This document shows, piece after piece, positions 1 through 6,777 of a stretch of DNA of 23,419 nt. The notes under the pieces are model-generated. The model ran no database searches, had not been told where the DNA came from, and was given only the letters and a program-made list of their open reading frames with translations. Made by a program: the position numbers and the translations under genes. The stretch lies in IMG/VR virus record IMGVR_UViG_3300006924_000190, positions 1 through 23,419 of that record; one strand, 5' to 3'. Origin of the DNA: a virus. Position 1 is the stretch's first letter; every line of letters starts with the position of its first letter.

Positions 1-632
1 AAGTAAATTACATTCAATCCTGCCTCAGCCATGTTAACACCAATGTTAGCAAGGAACAAACTCTTACCTGCACCCGAACCACCTGCAAAGATATTCAGCT
101 CTCCTCTGTTGAAACCGCCGAATAGTTTCTTATCAATTGCTCCCCAGCCTGTGCTTACTTGTCCGTTTGTACTCTTGATGCCTTCTAGTCTAGCTCTTGG
201 ATCAGCATAGTAGTCTGTACCCAAGTCTTTTTGTAGTCCTATCTGTACAGCTTTCTTGACCAAGTCTTCACACTGTCCATAGTCACCATTTTCTAACAGG
301 TCAGCACTCTTAAGGATTGCCGCTTCTAGTGCTTTGTGTTTACTAAATGTTTCAAACTCTGCTAGTAGCCAATCATAGTGATTCTCTTGTAGTTCACCTA
401 CATCTTTTAAATTAATGTCTGTTGCCGCATTGATCATATCAAGTGTAGGCAATGCATTGTGTTCCATAACATAGTTGTTGAGAAACTCTGCTGGCGCCTT
501 TAGTCTTCTATCAAAACTATCCGGATCAAATACAGCCTGACAGCGTACAAAGCTCTCAGCATCAGACAGCATCATTTCTAAATATACTTTTTGTATATCA
601 TATCCATAGTCTGTGTTTTGTCTAGTTGTCAT
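1..632 (-). CDS. 41: Replicative DNA helicase, T4 gp41 / DnaB type (partial, 3' end outside window)
   Basis: This is the N-terminal ~210 residues of a hexameric 5'-3' replicative helicase that unwinds the fork and works with the primase encoded just upstream. The frame is open from ATG at 632-630 to the window edge. The protein begins MTTRQNTDYG and has an all-alpha-looking N-terminal region, as in gp41/DnaB. It reaches a Walker A motif GGSGAGKS at about residues 184-191, preceded by FGGFNRGELNIFA, the usual RecA-fold entry of gp41. T4 gp41 is about 475 residues, so more than half is missing here. The start codon lies inside the end of the 48-residue gene upstream (11-base overlap), so the two are probably translationally coupled. 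Primase-helicase adjacency supports the call. Helicase identity is near certain; the gp41 name is by family resemblance. Confidence 0.88.
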   Translation of the reverse strand, partial: MTTRQNTDYGYDIQKVYLEMMLSDAESFVRCQAVFDPDSFDRRLKAPAEFLNNYVMEHNALPTLDMINAATDINLKDVGELQENHYDWLLAEFETFSKHKALEAAILKSADLLENGDYGQCEDLVKKAVQIGLQKDLGTDYYADPRARLEGIKSTNGQVSTGWGAIDKKLFGGFNRGELNIFAGGSGAGKSLFLANIGVNMAEAGLNVIY

Positions 633-768
633 CAAATACCCTTGGTTCTAGTTCTTCTATTGTAATTATGCTCGGCGAAAACCCAAGTGGCTCGGGTTCG
701 ATTTGTTTTTTAGTTACTGCTAAGTATAACACAGTTATTACAAAAAGTAAAGTAATCAGTCGAACCAT
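622..768 (-). CDS. Small single-span membrane protein (48 aa) between primase and helicase
   Basis: A 48-codon frame runs from ATG at 768-766 to TAG at 624-622 and overlaps both neighbours: 13 bases of the primase end and 11 bases of the helicase start. Residues 3-18 (RLITLLFVITVLYLAV) form one hydrophobic segment with positive residues nearby (R3, K20, K21). An acidic tail follows, ending EPRVFDDN. This is the layout of a tiny N-terminally anchored membrane protein. It fills exactly the gap that would otherwise separate primase from helicase, and both overlaps look like coupled junctions, which supports it being real. I do not recognise a family. It could be a membrane tether or a small host-interaction protein, but nothing in the sequence shows which. 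There is no strong Shine-Dalgarno sequence upstream. Confidence 0.55.
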   Translation of the reverse strand: MVRLITLLFVITVLYLAVTKKQIEPEPLGFSPSIITIEELEPRVFDDN

Positions 769-1739
769 TTCTTCGCTCTCAGTCTAATTTTTAATGCACT
801 GTCTTCGGCACTGCTTGCTATAGTATGTAATGCATATAACCTACCGTGTTTTTCTACTACATCACCTATGTCATTTAGTCCAGTAGGCCAATCAGGCATA
901 CTCACACTCCAACCTAGATCAATTGCTTCTTCTACTAGTTTACTTCCTGCCTTGTCACGATCAGGAACAACAATGATTTGCTTCTGTAGTCTATTGAGCA
1001 GCATTGCTTGCTGACTAGATATTTCACTACCACCTAGCGCACAACCTTCTATGTGTATAGCATCGACTTGTCCTTCACAGAGTATCGCAAATACTTTTTT
1101 ATAAGACTGCTCGTCTAGTCCGTACACAAACCCAGGTTGCACTTCGGTCAAGTACTTGGGCTTCTTGTCTGGGTTCACGCTACGTCCAGTCCATCCTACT
1201 ACCCTACCTTCAAAGTAGAAGGGTATGATCAATCTATCACGATACCCTAAGCTGGGGCTCCAGTAATAGTCTGTATCATCAACGTTTAAATTACGTGCAG
1301 CCATATACTCAAGTACTGCCATACTATACTTGTTGAAGTCTGTTATATCTGTAATCTTAACAGCATCATCTGGCAACGGAACAGTATTGAAAGTTGGTAG
1401 TTGGGCTATTTGTGTTTTAGCTTCAACCCCTTCATTTTCTCTCATAACCTCTAGTGCTACCTTATTGATTACATCGTCAGGTGCTCCCATCCATTGTAGG
1501 AGTTTACGCAGTTTATGTGAGAAGTTCCTGCCCGGTTGCCAGGACGCTTTGAAGCCGCAGTTAAAACAATGATAACTTACGCCTCCATCTGGGTTACTTA
1601 TAAGGCCACCACGGCCGCGAGTGTCTGCTGCGTGTCCATTATGGTGACAACACGTAGCATTAAAGGATAACCAGCCACTAGGCGTTTGTTTACGCTTAGC
1701 CGGCAAGTATGTCAGAACTGTTTCGCTTACTACACTCAT
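756..1739 (-). CDS. 61: DNA primase, T4 gp61 / DnaG-like
   Basis: Makes the RNA primers for lagging-strand synthesis, working with the gp41-type helicase encoded downstream. At 327 residues it is close to T4 gp61 (342). The N-terminal zinc-binding module shows CCHH at residues 30-33 and CFNC at 58-61. A central region follows (GWTGRSVNPDKKPKYL at about 182-197, a basic DnaG-like core segment), then a TOPRIM domain with the invariant glutamate in LCEGQVDAI (E222) and the metal-binding DRD in VPDRDKAG (D260, D262). ATG at 1739-1737 is the only start before the zinc motif. It has no ribosome binding site and sits six bases after a perfect -10 box, so it may be translated from a leaderless mRNA. 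The 48-residue membrane protein and the helicase follow with overlaps. Confidence 0.92.
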   Translation of the reverse strand: MSVVSETVLTYLPAKRKQTPSGWLSFNATCCHHNGHAADTRGRGGLISNPDGGVSYHCFNCGFKASWQPGRNFSHKLRKLLQWMGAPDDVINKVALEVMRENEGVEAKTQIAQLPTFNTVPLPDDAVKITDITDFNKYSMAVLEYMAARNLNVDDTDYYWSPSLGYRDRLIIPFYFEGRVVGWTGRSVNPDKKPKYLTEVQPGFVYGLDEQSYKKVFAILCEGQVDAIHIEGCALGGSEISSQQAMLLNRLQKQIIVVPDRDKAGSKLVEEAIDLGWSVSMPDWPTGLNDIGDVVEKHGRLYALHTIASSAEDSALKIRLRAKKWFD

Positions 1740-1745
1740 ACTATT

Positions 1746-1774
1746 ATTATAGCGTCAGTGTAGGGTTATGTCAA
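1746..1774 (-). promoter_or_regulatory. Consensus sigma70-type promoter for primase-helicase operon
   Basis: On the minus strand TTGACA (1774-1769), a 17-base spacer and TATAAT (1751-1746) match the bacterial vegetative consensus at 12 of 12 positions. Six bases separate the -10 box from the primase ATG, so the expected start of transcription is at about 1740-1739, on or beside the A of the ATG. The -35 box lies within or at the end of the upstream glycosyltransferase gene (stop at 1766-1768). It is read as a host-polymerase promoter for the replication genes. Confidence 0.85.
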
Positions 1775-2482
1775 TGATTTTCGGCCCGAGTATTTGTTCA
1801 AACTAGTATCTTGAAACTTTTCTTTACCAACATAATGCTTAAAGAATGATTCTATATTTTTAAATGGTGTACGTTCTAAACAGCAATTGTTTGATTGCTC
1901 GATAAATTTTCCTAGCCAAAAACCGTCCCACGGCTTTGAAAGTTCAAGCACTTGCTGATTAAGATAACCGTTCTCGTAATGTTGTATTACTAAATCTATT
2001 TCTGGGTGTTGCTTGTTAAAAATTACAAATCCAGATTCTACGTGAAGACTACCTTTCATTCGTTGAGGATAACACATTAATAATTTATCTTCACATAATG
2101 AACTTATTAAACTAGAAGGTATCTTTGATAGAGTTTCAACATCAGCATCGATCCATACAATATATTTTGTATCTATATTTTTAAGAGCATACCATATAGC
2201 AAACCCTTTATAACTCCAACGCAGTGCTTTACGTAATCTATTCTGCTCTTTTGTATCTAAAGATGGAAATAGATTTAATATATTATTTTTAAATGTTAGC
2301 TGCTCAGGAATATGTTTATAGTAATCATATACAGTATGTCCGTAGAACTGATCACTACTAAAATCTTCTGCAAATATATACAAAGGATAACGACAATAGC
2401 GTTTAAATGTATCTACAAATCTTTTTCCGTAAAGATTAATATGATCTTGAGCAAACGTAGTTATTACTACGACATCTTGCAT
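1766..2482 (-). CDS. GT-A-fold glycosyltransferase-like protein with DxD motif
   Basis: A 238-residue protein with the layout of a small nucleotide-sugar glycosyltransferase. It opens with a beta strand (VVVITTF, residues 4-10), followed by LYGKRFVDTF (18-27), a YIFAEDF strand (35-41), and the metal/sugar-nucleotide DxD motif in VWIDADVET (D112, D114). The same blocks (TTF, YG.RF.D.F, AED, W.DAD) occur in the plus-strand gene at 12670-13512, and more weakly in 20769-21512, so these are paralogues. It directly follows the probable virion gene (1-base overlap, TAATG junction), and the late-type promoter before that gene should cover both. That points to late expression and possibly to glycosylation of virion parts, which is inference. 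Donor and acceptor are unknown. Confidence 0.7.
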   Translation of the reverse strand: MQDVVVITTFAQDHINLYGKRFVDTFKRYCRYPLYIFAEDFSSDQFYGHTVYDYYKHIPEQLTFKNNILNLFPSLDTKEQNRLRKALRWSYKGFAIWYALKNIDTKYIVWIDADVETLSKIPSSLISSLCEDKLLMCYPQRMKGSLHVESGFVIFNKQHPEIDLVIQHYENGYLNQQVLELSKPWDGFWLGKFIEQSNNCCLERTPFKNIESFFKHYVGKEKFQDTSLNKYSGRKSLT

Positions 2483-3264
2483 TAGTTCCTCACTAGTATT
2501 TTGGAAATTTTGTCTGCTGGATCTGCTGTTGCTTTAACACGTAAATGATTGAATACACCGTTAAAGTTTACAGGTGTAGGTTCTGTTTCTGTTCCGTCAA
2601 ACGTTACAGTTTCAATATCAGCCCAACTTGTTGATCCAGTTACTCGGTTTTCTAGTGTGCCCTGTACTACTACATCGCCTATATAACTGTCTGTATAAAA
2701 AGCCGCAGTGTGTAGAGCTTCATTGCCGTTAATACTCGGCTGTGCGTCGATAGACTCAGATAACCAAGCATCATTATCGGATACAAATGTGCCAATTGAA
2801 TAACTTGAACTAGGACCAGGAAATGCATTACCGCTGACTTTAATAATGCCAGGTGCTTCAAACCATTCGTTAGCATAAGTTTGTACTTTAGTATCGTCAT
2901 AGTCAACTAGATATACATTGTATGATAGAAACTGATCTTTTATATTCAATAAATCATTTTCAGTTATAGTAACTTTAAATAAACCTTTTTTAGTATATGC
3001 AGTACTATCACCTTCTTGTAGGTTTACACCATCGTGTTCGATAACCATCTGATTGTTTTCATCGAACGCTACAAACTTAGGTGTGTATCTATCTACATCT
3101 AATGGTTTTTGATCTGCGTTTAATAATCTAAATTCAAGGACATTATCTATTCCTTTATATACATTTAACTGTCTGCTATACACTGGTTTATACTCCGTAA
3201 CGAATCCTGCTTCATTTGCTAGGATGTTAATTCTGTTTGATACTAAATATCGTAAAGTTTGCAT
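2482..3264 (-). CDS. Probable virion structural protein (beta-sandwich domains)
   Basis: 260 residues, predicted almost entirely beta. Residues ~35-130 (VLEFRLLNADQKPLDV, then KGLFKVTITENDLL, then FLSYNVYLVDYDD) follow the pattern of the immunoglobulin-like N-terminal domain of BppU-type receptor-binding or baseplate proteins. Residues ~190-260 (DVVVQGTLENRVTGSTSW through FNHLRVKATADPADKISKILVRN) look like a second beta-sandwich of the sort found in phage tail decoration or carbohydrate-binding modules. No catalytic motif, signal peptide or membrane segment is visible. A late-type promoter lies just upstream of ATG 3264, as expected for a virion gene, and a glycosyltransferase follows. The structural role is a fold-level guess; the position on the particle is unknown. 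Confidence 0.5.
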   Translation of the reverse strand: MQTLRYLVSNRINILANEAGFVTEYKPVYSRQLNVYKGIDNVLEFRLLNADQKPLDVDRYTPKFVAFDENNQMVIEHDGVNLQEGDSTAYTKKGLFKVTITENDLLNIKDQFLSYNVYLVDYDDTKVQTYANEWFEAPGIIKVSGNAFPGPSSSYSIGTFVSDNDAWLSESIDAQPSINGNEALHTAAFYTDSYIGDVVVQGTLENRVTGSTSWADIETVTFDGTETEPTPVNFNGVFNHLRVKATADPADKISKILVRN

Positions 3265-3269
3265 AATAG

Positions 3270-3277
3270 TATTTATC
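3270..3277 (-). promoter_or_regulatory. T4-type late promoter before the virion-protein gene
   Basis: The minus strand reads GATAAATA (3277-3270), 7 of 8 matches to the T4 late consensus TATAAATA and a full match to the NATAAATA form described for marine T4-like phages. It is followed by CTATT and then ATG at 3264. In T4 the start site is six bases past the last A of the box, which here is the A of the ATG. The same sequence and spacing recur at 17722-17729. Confidence 0.7.
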
Positions 3278-3285
3278 GGATAACA

Positions 3286-3657
3286 ATGTTACTAAAAGAT
3301 ATCGAAGAAAATTTTCCATTCATTAGCGTAGTTCATTACGGTGGCGCCGAGTACGTCGGCATCGTTATAAATCAAGATCAGTATGTTACAAGTATGTACG
3401 TATACACTGATTTAAAAAGTGAAAAAGAAAAGAAGATGTTACTTGACTTAGGTGATGTATGGTGGTGGGAATCAAATCGAATGATACCTATCAACATCTT
3501 TTTAAGAACAGAAATGGATCAATTTCGTTATGCTATTCAAACAATGAACAGCAAAGATGTAAAAGTTACAATTGGTCCGTGTGTTAATCTAAACAACTTA
3601 GCAATTAAACGAGTAAAGCGTAAGTCAGTGCAACTAGTTAAGAAACCTAAGAGTTAA
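3286..3657 (+). CDS. Conserved-looking hypothetical protein, small basic C-terminus
   Basis: One of only two plus-strand genes in the window. I start it at ATG 3286 (MLLKDIEENFPF, 123 residues). An upstream in-frame ATG at 3259 would run through the late promoter and the start of the divergent gene, so it is less likely. The protein has an alternating beta/alpha look, a striking DVWWWESN block in the middle, IPINIFLR just after it, and a lysine/arginine-rich tail (KRVKRKSVQLVKKPKS) that could touch nucleic acid. I do not recognise a named family, although the style resembles hypotheticals conserved in marine T4-like phages. A possible promoter is TTGATA (3237-3242) with CATAAT (3262-3267), but the 19-base spacer is long. 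Its 3' end overlaps the convergent DnaE-like gene by 11 bases. Confidence 0.7.
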   Translation: MLLKDIEENFPFISVVHYGGAEYVGIVINQDQYVTSMYVYTDLKSEKEKKMLLDLGDVWWWESNRMIPINIFLRTEMDQFRYAIQTMNSKDVKVTIGPCVNLNNLAIKRVKRKSVQLVKKPKS

Positions 3658-4207
3658 TTTGTTCGCATAACAAATTCATATGGACTATGACACTTGTAGC
3701 ATACGCATATGCGTGTGCTTTCTTAAAGAAGTATGCTCCGTCTGTCGGCTTTGTCCATACTTCGTTCATTATCGTTTCCCAATTTTCTTTTGCTAAGTGT
3801 CGCTTTGCTGGTCTGATAATTGCCAGTGTAGCCGCCAATTGTTGTACCGAAGTAGGCTTCAATTGCTGTAATAGTTCGTCGTGACCGCTTAGATGAAATA
3901 CTTGATCTGAGAAGTCTTTGTGTTCCAGTAGTTGCCATATTGGCTCCTTTTCCATAAGTTCTTGTAAATGTGCCTCGTCTTTAACATCTTTATATATAGA
4001 CACATTTAAAAAATCTAGTTTAAAGTAACCTCTGTCTTCTGCTGTCTTGTGTTCAATTGTACTCAAGTTGTCTACAGGGTTATGGGGAATCTCTGTAGCA
4101 TAAACACCAGTGTTGTGCTTCTTGCCGGTGTTTAATTTTGCCACACGATGTTCAAGTTGAGATAAAATAACATCTCTGTCTGCAAAGTCTATATCAATAT
4201 CAGGCAT
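3647..4207 (-). CDS. Miniature DnaE-like protein (DNA polymerase III alpha palm motifs)
   Basis: 186 residues that read like a condensed bacterial replicative polymerase alpha subunit. It begins PDIDIDF (residues 2-8), the DnaE active-site strand with the first two catalytic aspartates. KHNTGVY (30-36) sits where DnaE has KHAGGVV, and KLDFLNVSI (63-71) where DnaE has KFDFLGLRT with the third catalytic aspartate (D65). VFHLSGHDELLQQLKP (103-118) matches DnaE VFQLES..., then AIIRPAK (129-135) and KKAHAYAYA (162-170), which match ALFRPGP and KSHAAAYAL. Family members are normally about 900-1,200 residues with a PHP domain, fingers and a tau-binding region; all of that is missing. It is the last gene of the uvsW operon, with an AGGAAAG ribosome site, and overlaps the upstream gene by 8 bases. 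Whether it polymerises anything is unknown. It could be a regulator or a domesticated fragment. Confidence 0.7.
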   Translation of the reverse strand: MPDIDIDFADRDVILSQLEHRVAKLNTGKKHNTGVYATEIPHNPVDNLSTIEHKTAEDRGYFKLDFLNVSIYKDVKDEAHLQELMEKEPIWQLLEHKDFSDQVFHLSGHDELLQQLKPTSVQQLAATLAIIRPAKRHLAKENWETIMNEVWTKPTDGAYFFKKAHAYAYATSVIVHMNLLCEQINS

Positions 4208-4400
4208 TGTTCTTTCCTATTTTTTCCCAATACACATCATACAATCCACTCGGGTGCCTTGACCCAAAAGGTAAACCCATATACTCATCGCCTGTTTCCA
4301 TATCTACTAATTTATATTTTGTAGGACACTCGGTATATACTAATAGGTTATCAGCGTTCTCTTCATCCTGTACTTCACTACCGTTTAATAATTTCCTCAT
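4200..4400 (-). CDS. Small hypothetical protein (66 aa)
   Basis: A 66-residue frame from ATG 4400-4398, locked into the operon: its ATG overlaps the stop of the oxygenase gene (ATGA) and its own stop overlaps the DnaE-like gene by 8 bases. The middle (TKYKLVDMETGDEYMGLP) looks like two short beta strands around a turn, and the N-terminal third is acidic. No membrane segment, cysteine pair or known motif is visible and I do not recognise it. A ribosome-binding sequence (GAAAG) lies within the last codons of the upstream gene. The coupled overlaps on both sides are the main evidence that it is real. Confidence 0.65.
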   Translation of the reverse strand: MRKLLNGSEVQDEENADNLLVYTECPTKYKLVDMETGDEYMGLPFGSRHPSGLYDVYWEKIGKNNA

Positions 4401-4417
4401 AGTTTGCTTTCTTGTGT
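4397..4417 (-). repeat. Duplicated gene-junction element, copy 1
   Basis: This 21-base segment holds the last codons of the oxygenase gene (QESKL), its TGA, and the overlapping ATG of the next gene. It matches 4987-5007 at 18 of 21 bases. Both copies include a GAAAG ribosome-binding sequence and an ATGA stop/start overlap. Confidence 0.6.
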
Positions 4418-4990
4418 ATTATCTTTTGTTAAGGTTACATTAAACGAAATACTAATTCTATTATCCTTAGTATCATTTGATCTAACTCCGTGAAATAGCC
4501 AACTAGGAAATAAAAGAAACAAACCTTCTTTCGGTGGGTACTCTACATAATCATCTGGTGCTAGAAAATGTGAATTCATTAATGATACGATAGGATTTAA
4601 AAAATATATGTTCCCGTCTTTTTCGTTTGTCTTAAAATAATAAACACCGGAAATATGTGTAGTACCGTGATTATGTACAACTGTATGTTCTTTTGGTGCA
4701 GTGTTAGCTATCCAACAATCTTCTATAATAATATTATACTTTGTATTACTAAAACCCTTTGTATAGTTAATTACTTGTGTTTCTATTTCGTTCTTAAGTT
4801 GCGTTAAATTAAATTTAGTTATAATATTTTGATCAAAGTTAGGGCTACTTAACGAATGATTTTGCCCTCCCCAATCTGGATGTTTTTTAAAATCAATCTG
4901 TGAAGTACACGACGATATCTCTTTTTGTAAATTTTTAAAGTTAGTTGCGCTACCGATATGTATCGGTGTTTTAAACCATTCTTCTATCAT
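4397..4990 (-). CDS. Putative 2OG-Fe(II) oxygenase (TIGR02466 / 2OG-FeII_Oxy_5-like)
   Basis: 197 residues resembling the small 2-oxoglutarate/Fe(II) oxygenases often seen in marine T4-like phages. The core motif is a histidine-rich strand, HNHGTTHISGVYYF (about residues 105-118), equal in layout to the family's HxH...SGVYYl block. It is followed by GNIYFLNP, then LFLLFPSWLFHGV (about 151-163) holding the distal iron-ligand histidine, and RISISFNV, where the arginine would bind 2-oxoglutarate. The fold would be a double-stranded beta-helix acting in the cytoplasm. The substrate is unknown; hydroxylation of a protein, nucleotide or sugar are all possible. It sits between the zinc-finger gene (4-base overlap) and a 66-residue gene (4-base overlap). 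Both ends carry the same 21-base junction sequence, which may mean that it arrived as a cassette. Confidence 0.7.
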   Translation of the reverse strand: MIEEWFKTPIHIGSATNFKNLQKEISSCTSQIDFKKHPDWGGQNHSLSSPNFDQNIITKFNLTQLKNEIETQVINYTKGFSNTKYNIIIEDCWIANTAPKEHTVVHNHGTTHISGVYYFKTNEKDGNIYFLNPIVSLMNSHFLAPDDYVEYPPKEGLFLLFPSWLFHGVRSNDTKDNRISISFNVTLTKDNTQESKL

Positions 4991-5007
4991 AGTTTACTTT
5001 CCTGTGC
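4987..5007 (-). repeat. Duplicated gene-junction element, copy 2
   Basis: Contains the end of the zinc-finger gene (again QESKL then TGA) and the overlapping ATG of the oxygenase gene, with GGAAAG as the ribosome-binding sequence. It differs from 4397-4417 at three positions only. Confidence 0.6.
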
Positions 5008-5688
5008 AATCTCTTTTACTAGTTGCACATCATTTGGCAAACGTTTAAAACGCATTGCCCAGTGTTGAGGGTTAATAACGTGGAATACCATTTCAAGTTG
5101 TTCGTTGTTGAATTTACCTAGCATAGCTTTGCCAGACTTACAGTTTAGTAATAGCCAAGGACTAATCTTACCATCTTTAATATCCCATACTGCTCTGTTC
5201 AAACTAATATGGTTAAAGTAATGATCCCACGGAGCAGGATCATTATCAGCAGCCCATTCTAGCATTGTTTGTATACTACGCTCAAGTGCTGTAGTTACAT
5301 CTTCTTTTAGAATAAACTCTAATGCGTATTTTTCATACAGCTCATCTCTAGCCCAGTGATCTAATTTAACTCCACTAGTAACTACGTAGTCAATATATTT
5401 TTCAGGATATAAAGGCCGTACATTGCTAATAAAACTGCCAAATTTAACAAAAGCATTATAATAGGGTGACCCGACAAAATCTTCATACGTTTTTTCTTTT
5501 TTGTTACCTGCTGAGAGTTTATAGAATCTTTGAAATGCATATAGTCCATACCTTACTCTTTTTTCGTCTTTTTGTAGCCATCTTCTTTTCTTTTCGCACA
5601 TATGCGCCGCAAGAGTTTTCTCCCGCATATATCCATTACCACAATACTCACACTTGTATGGTTTCTCAGAGTTTGATATCAATATCAT
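4987..5688 (-). CDS. Zinc-finger protein of unknown function
   Basis: A C2HC-type finger sits at the very N-terminus: YKCEYCGNGYMREKTLAAHMC, with C13, C16, H29 and C31 counted from ATG 5688. A KKRR patch comes directly after. The remaining ~190 residues are helical and aromatic-rich (DHWARDELYEKYALEF, DPAPWDHYFNHISLNRAVWD, INPQHWAMRFKRLP) with no motif I know. It sits between the clamp-loader-like gene and an oxygenase, inside an operon headed by UvsW, so a replication or late-transcription role is plausible, but that is guilt by association. The start is uncertain. ATG 5736 would overlap the upstream gene by 71 bases. ATG 5688 has an AAAGGAG only one base away. A TTG at 5682 is ideally spaced (7 bases) from the same AAAGGAG. 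Confidence 0.75.
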   Translation of the reverse strand: MILISNSEKPYKCEYCGNGYMREKTLAAHMCEKKRRWLQKDEKRVRYGLYAFQRFYKLSAGNKKEKTYEDFVGSPYYNAFVKFGSFISNVRPLYPEKYIDYVVTSGVKLDHWARDELYEKYALEFILKEDVTTALERSIQTMLEWAADNDPAPWDHYFNHISLNRAVWDIKDGKISPWLLLNCKSGKAMLGKFNNEQLEMVFHVINPQHWAMRFKRLPNDVQLVKEIAQESKL

Positions 5689-6121
5689 ACTCCTTTGCAA
5701 GTTCTTTGAGTTCTTTTTTTGTAGATAATCCAGCAAGTAATTCTACCTCGTCTTGTTTCATATTAGGATGTATTTTTTGTAAAAGTTTTATAGCATTGTT
5801 GTTGCCTTTTTTCTTTTTAAATCCAATCCATTGATGTTTTCTAATCGCAGCAGATGCATTATGTGTTGAGCATAGCAACTGCCATTGTAATTGAGGATGT
5901 CTTGTACCTAACACATTCCAGTTCTTGTTATAGTATTCGTTAGTAAGTACAATAGCAAGTTCTTGTGCATCTCTTGATCCTTGTACACTACTTGCGTATC
6001 TGTTAAGCAACCAAAAGTTAACACACTTCTTTTGTTCGTCAGTTAATTCTTTCCAAACAGATTTAGCGTTGCTGTCAATACACGCTAGTACATCTTTTAC
6101 TGGAAATTCTTGGTATGCCAT
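5666..6121 (-). CDS. 62: Probable sliding-clamp-loader small subunit (gp62-like)
   Basis: 151 residues, all-helical in appearance. The pattern resembles the small clamp-loader subunit of marine T4-like phages: FWLLNRYASS (36-45, in the place of an INRCLS-type block), a central hydrophobic/aromatic helix with LQWQLLCS (77-84), then HQWIGFKKKKGNNNAIKLLQ (95-114), and a C-terminal helical repeat with MKQDEVELLAGLSTKKELKELAKEYDID. In T4, gp62 with gp44 loads the gp45 clamp onto primer ends. No gp44 or gp45 is in this window, which weakens the call. The ATG lies 25 bases inside the end of kdsB, with AGAGGA upstream, so a sugar gene and a replication gene are interlocked. The alternative is an unrelated small helical protein. 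I looked for an HNH motif and did not find one. Confidence 0.5.
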   Translation of the reverse strand: MAYQEFPVKDVLACIDSNAKSVWKELTDEQKKCVNFWLLNRYASSVQGSRDAQELAIVLTNEYYNKNWNVLGTRHPQLQWQLLCSTHNASAAIRKHQWIGFKKKKGNNNAIKLLQKIHPNMKQDEVELLAGLSTKKELKELAKEYDIDIKL

Positions 6122-6777
6122 TCGTCTACATCCTCTGGTGAATTTATCTCTACTCCATTATATTGTACACTCGAACAACCTATTTGCCAACCATTTTTGA
6201 GCCATCTAAGTTGTTCTAATTTTTCCGTTTCTTCTTCTACAGTTACTTTAAGAGTTTTGTACATTTCTAAAGAATTACGTTTATATCCGTATACACCTAA
6301 ATGCCAATCTCCGTACCCGGTCATACCTCTACCAAACCATAGAGCTTGATCGCCGGCACGTACCATCTTTACTGTATTAGGGTCTGCCTGTTTTTCTTTA
6401 GGCATATGCGTAAACAATGTACTGACAGGATAGTATTTTAGCCATCCAGTAGCCGTTAGAATCATCTCATCTGTTACGTCCGGCATATCGCCTTGTACAT
6501 TTATAAACTGTTCGTACTCATCTAATATGTTAAACTTAGCAACAGCGCCTGCACATCGTTCGGTTCCGTTTTCGTATTCGCTGTGATCTAATAGACAATC
6601 TGCACCTATTACATTGTATATGTTTTGATCATCAGTAAGCACATATGTTGGCTTCTTAGACGCAACACAAGCGTCATACACACGTTTTATCATAGGAACA
6701 CCGTTCAGCATAGCTAGAGGCTTTCCAGGGTAGCGTGTACTACCATATCTAGCGGGTATGAGTATTGCAGTTTTCAT
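6097..6777 (-). CDS. kdsB: CMP-Kdo synthetase (3-deoxy-manno-octulosonate cytidylyltransferase)
   Basis: Activates Kdo with CTP to give CMP-Kdo, the donor for Kdo transferases of lipopolysaccharide and capsule. 226 residues, slightly shorter than bacterial KdsB (~248). The N-terminal nucleotide-binding loop is IPARYGSTRYPGKPLAML (7-24), which corresponds to the family's PARxxSxRxPGKPL. GTERC (71-75) stands for the usual GT[DE]R, and NVQGDMPD (93-100) for NVQGDEP, with D97 as the expected magnesium ligand. The E-to-M change after that aspartate is unusual but lies outside the ligand itself. The gene starts directly on the stop of kdsA (TAAATG) with CAGGAG six bases upstream, so the two are co-translated. 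Its end overlaps the clamp-loader-like gene by 25 bases. The N-acylneuraminate cytidylyltransferase subfamily is less likely given the kdsA neighbour. Confidence 0.9.
   Translation of the reverse strand: MKTAILIPARYGSTRYPGKPLAMLNGVPMIKRVYDACVASKKPTYVLTDDQNIYNVIGADCLLDHSEYENGTERCAGAVAKFNILDEYEQFINVQGDMPDVTDEMILTATGWLKYYPVSTLFTHMPKEKQADPNTVKMVRAGDQALWFGRGMTGYGDWHLGVYGYKRNSLEMYKTLKVTVEEETEKLEQLRWLKNGWQIGCSSVQYNGVEINSPEDVDEWHTKNFQ

Noticed and set aside
5466-5834. Plus-strand 122-residue hydrophobic frame
   Set aside because: Antisense to the zinc-finger and clamp-loader-like genes; the hydrophobic look is the complement of lysine-rich codons.
5666-6121. HNH-type endonuclease suggested by scattered H and N residues (CSTHNASAAIRKHQW)
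   Set aside because: No paired HH...N...H/N spacing or zinc cysteines; the gp62-like helical pattern fits better.
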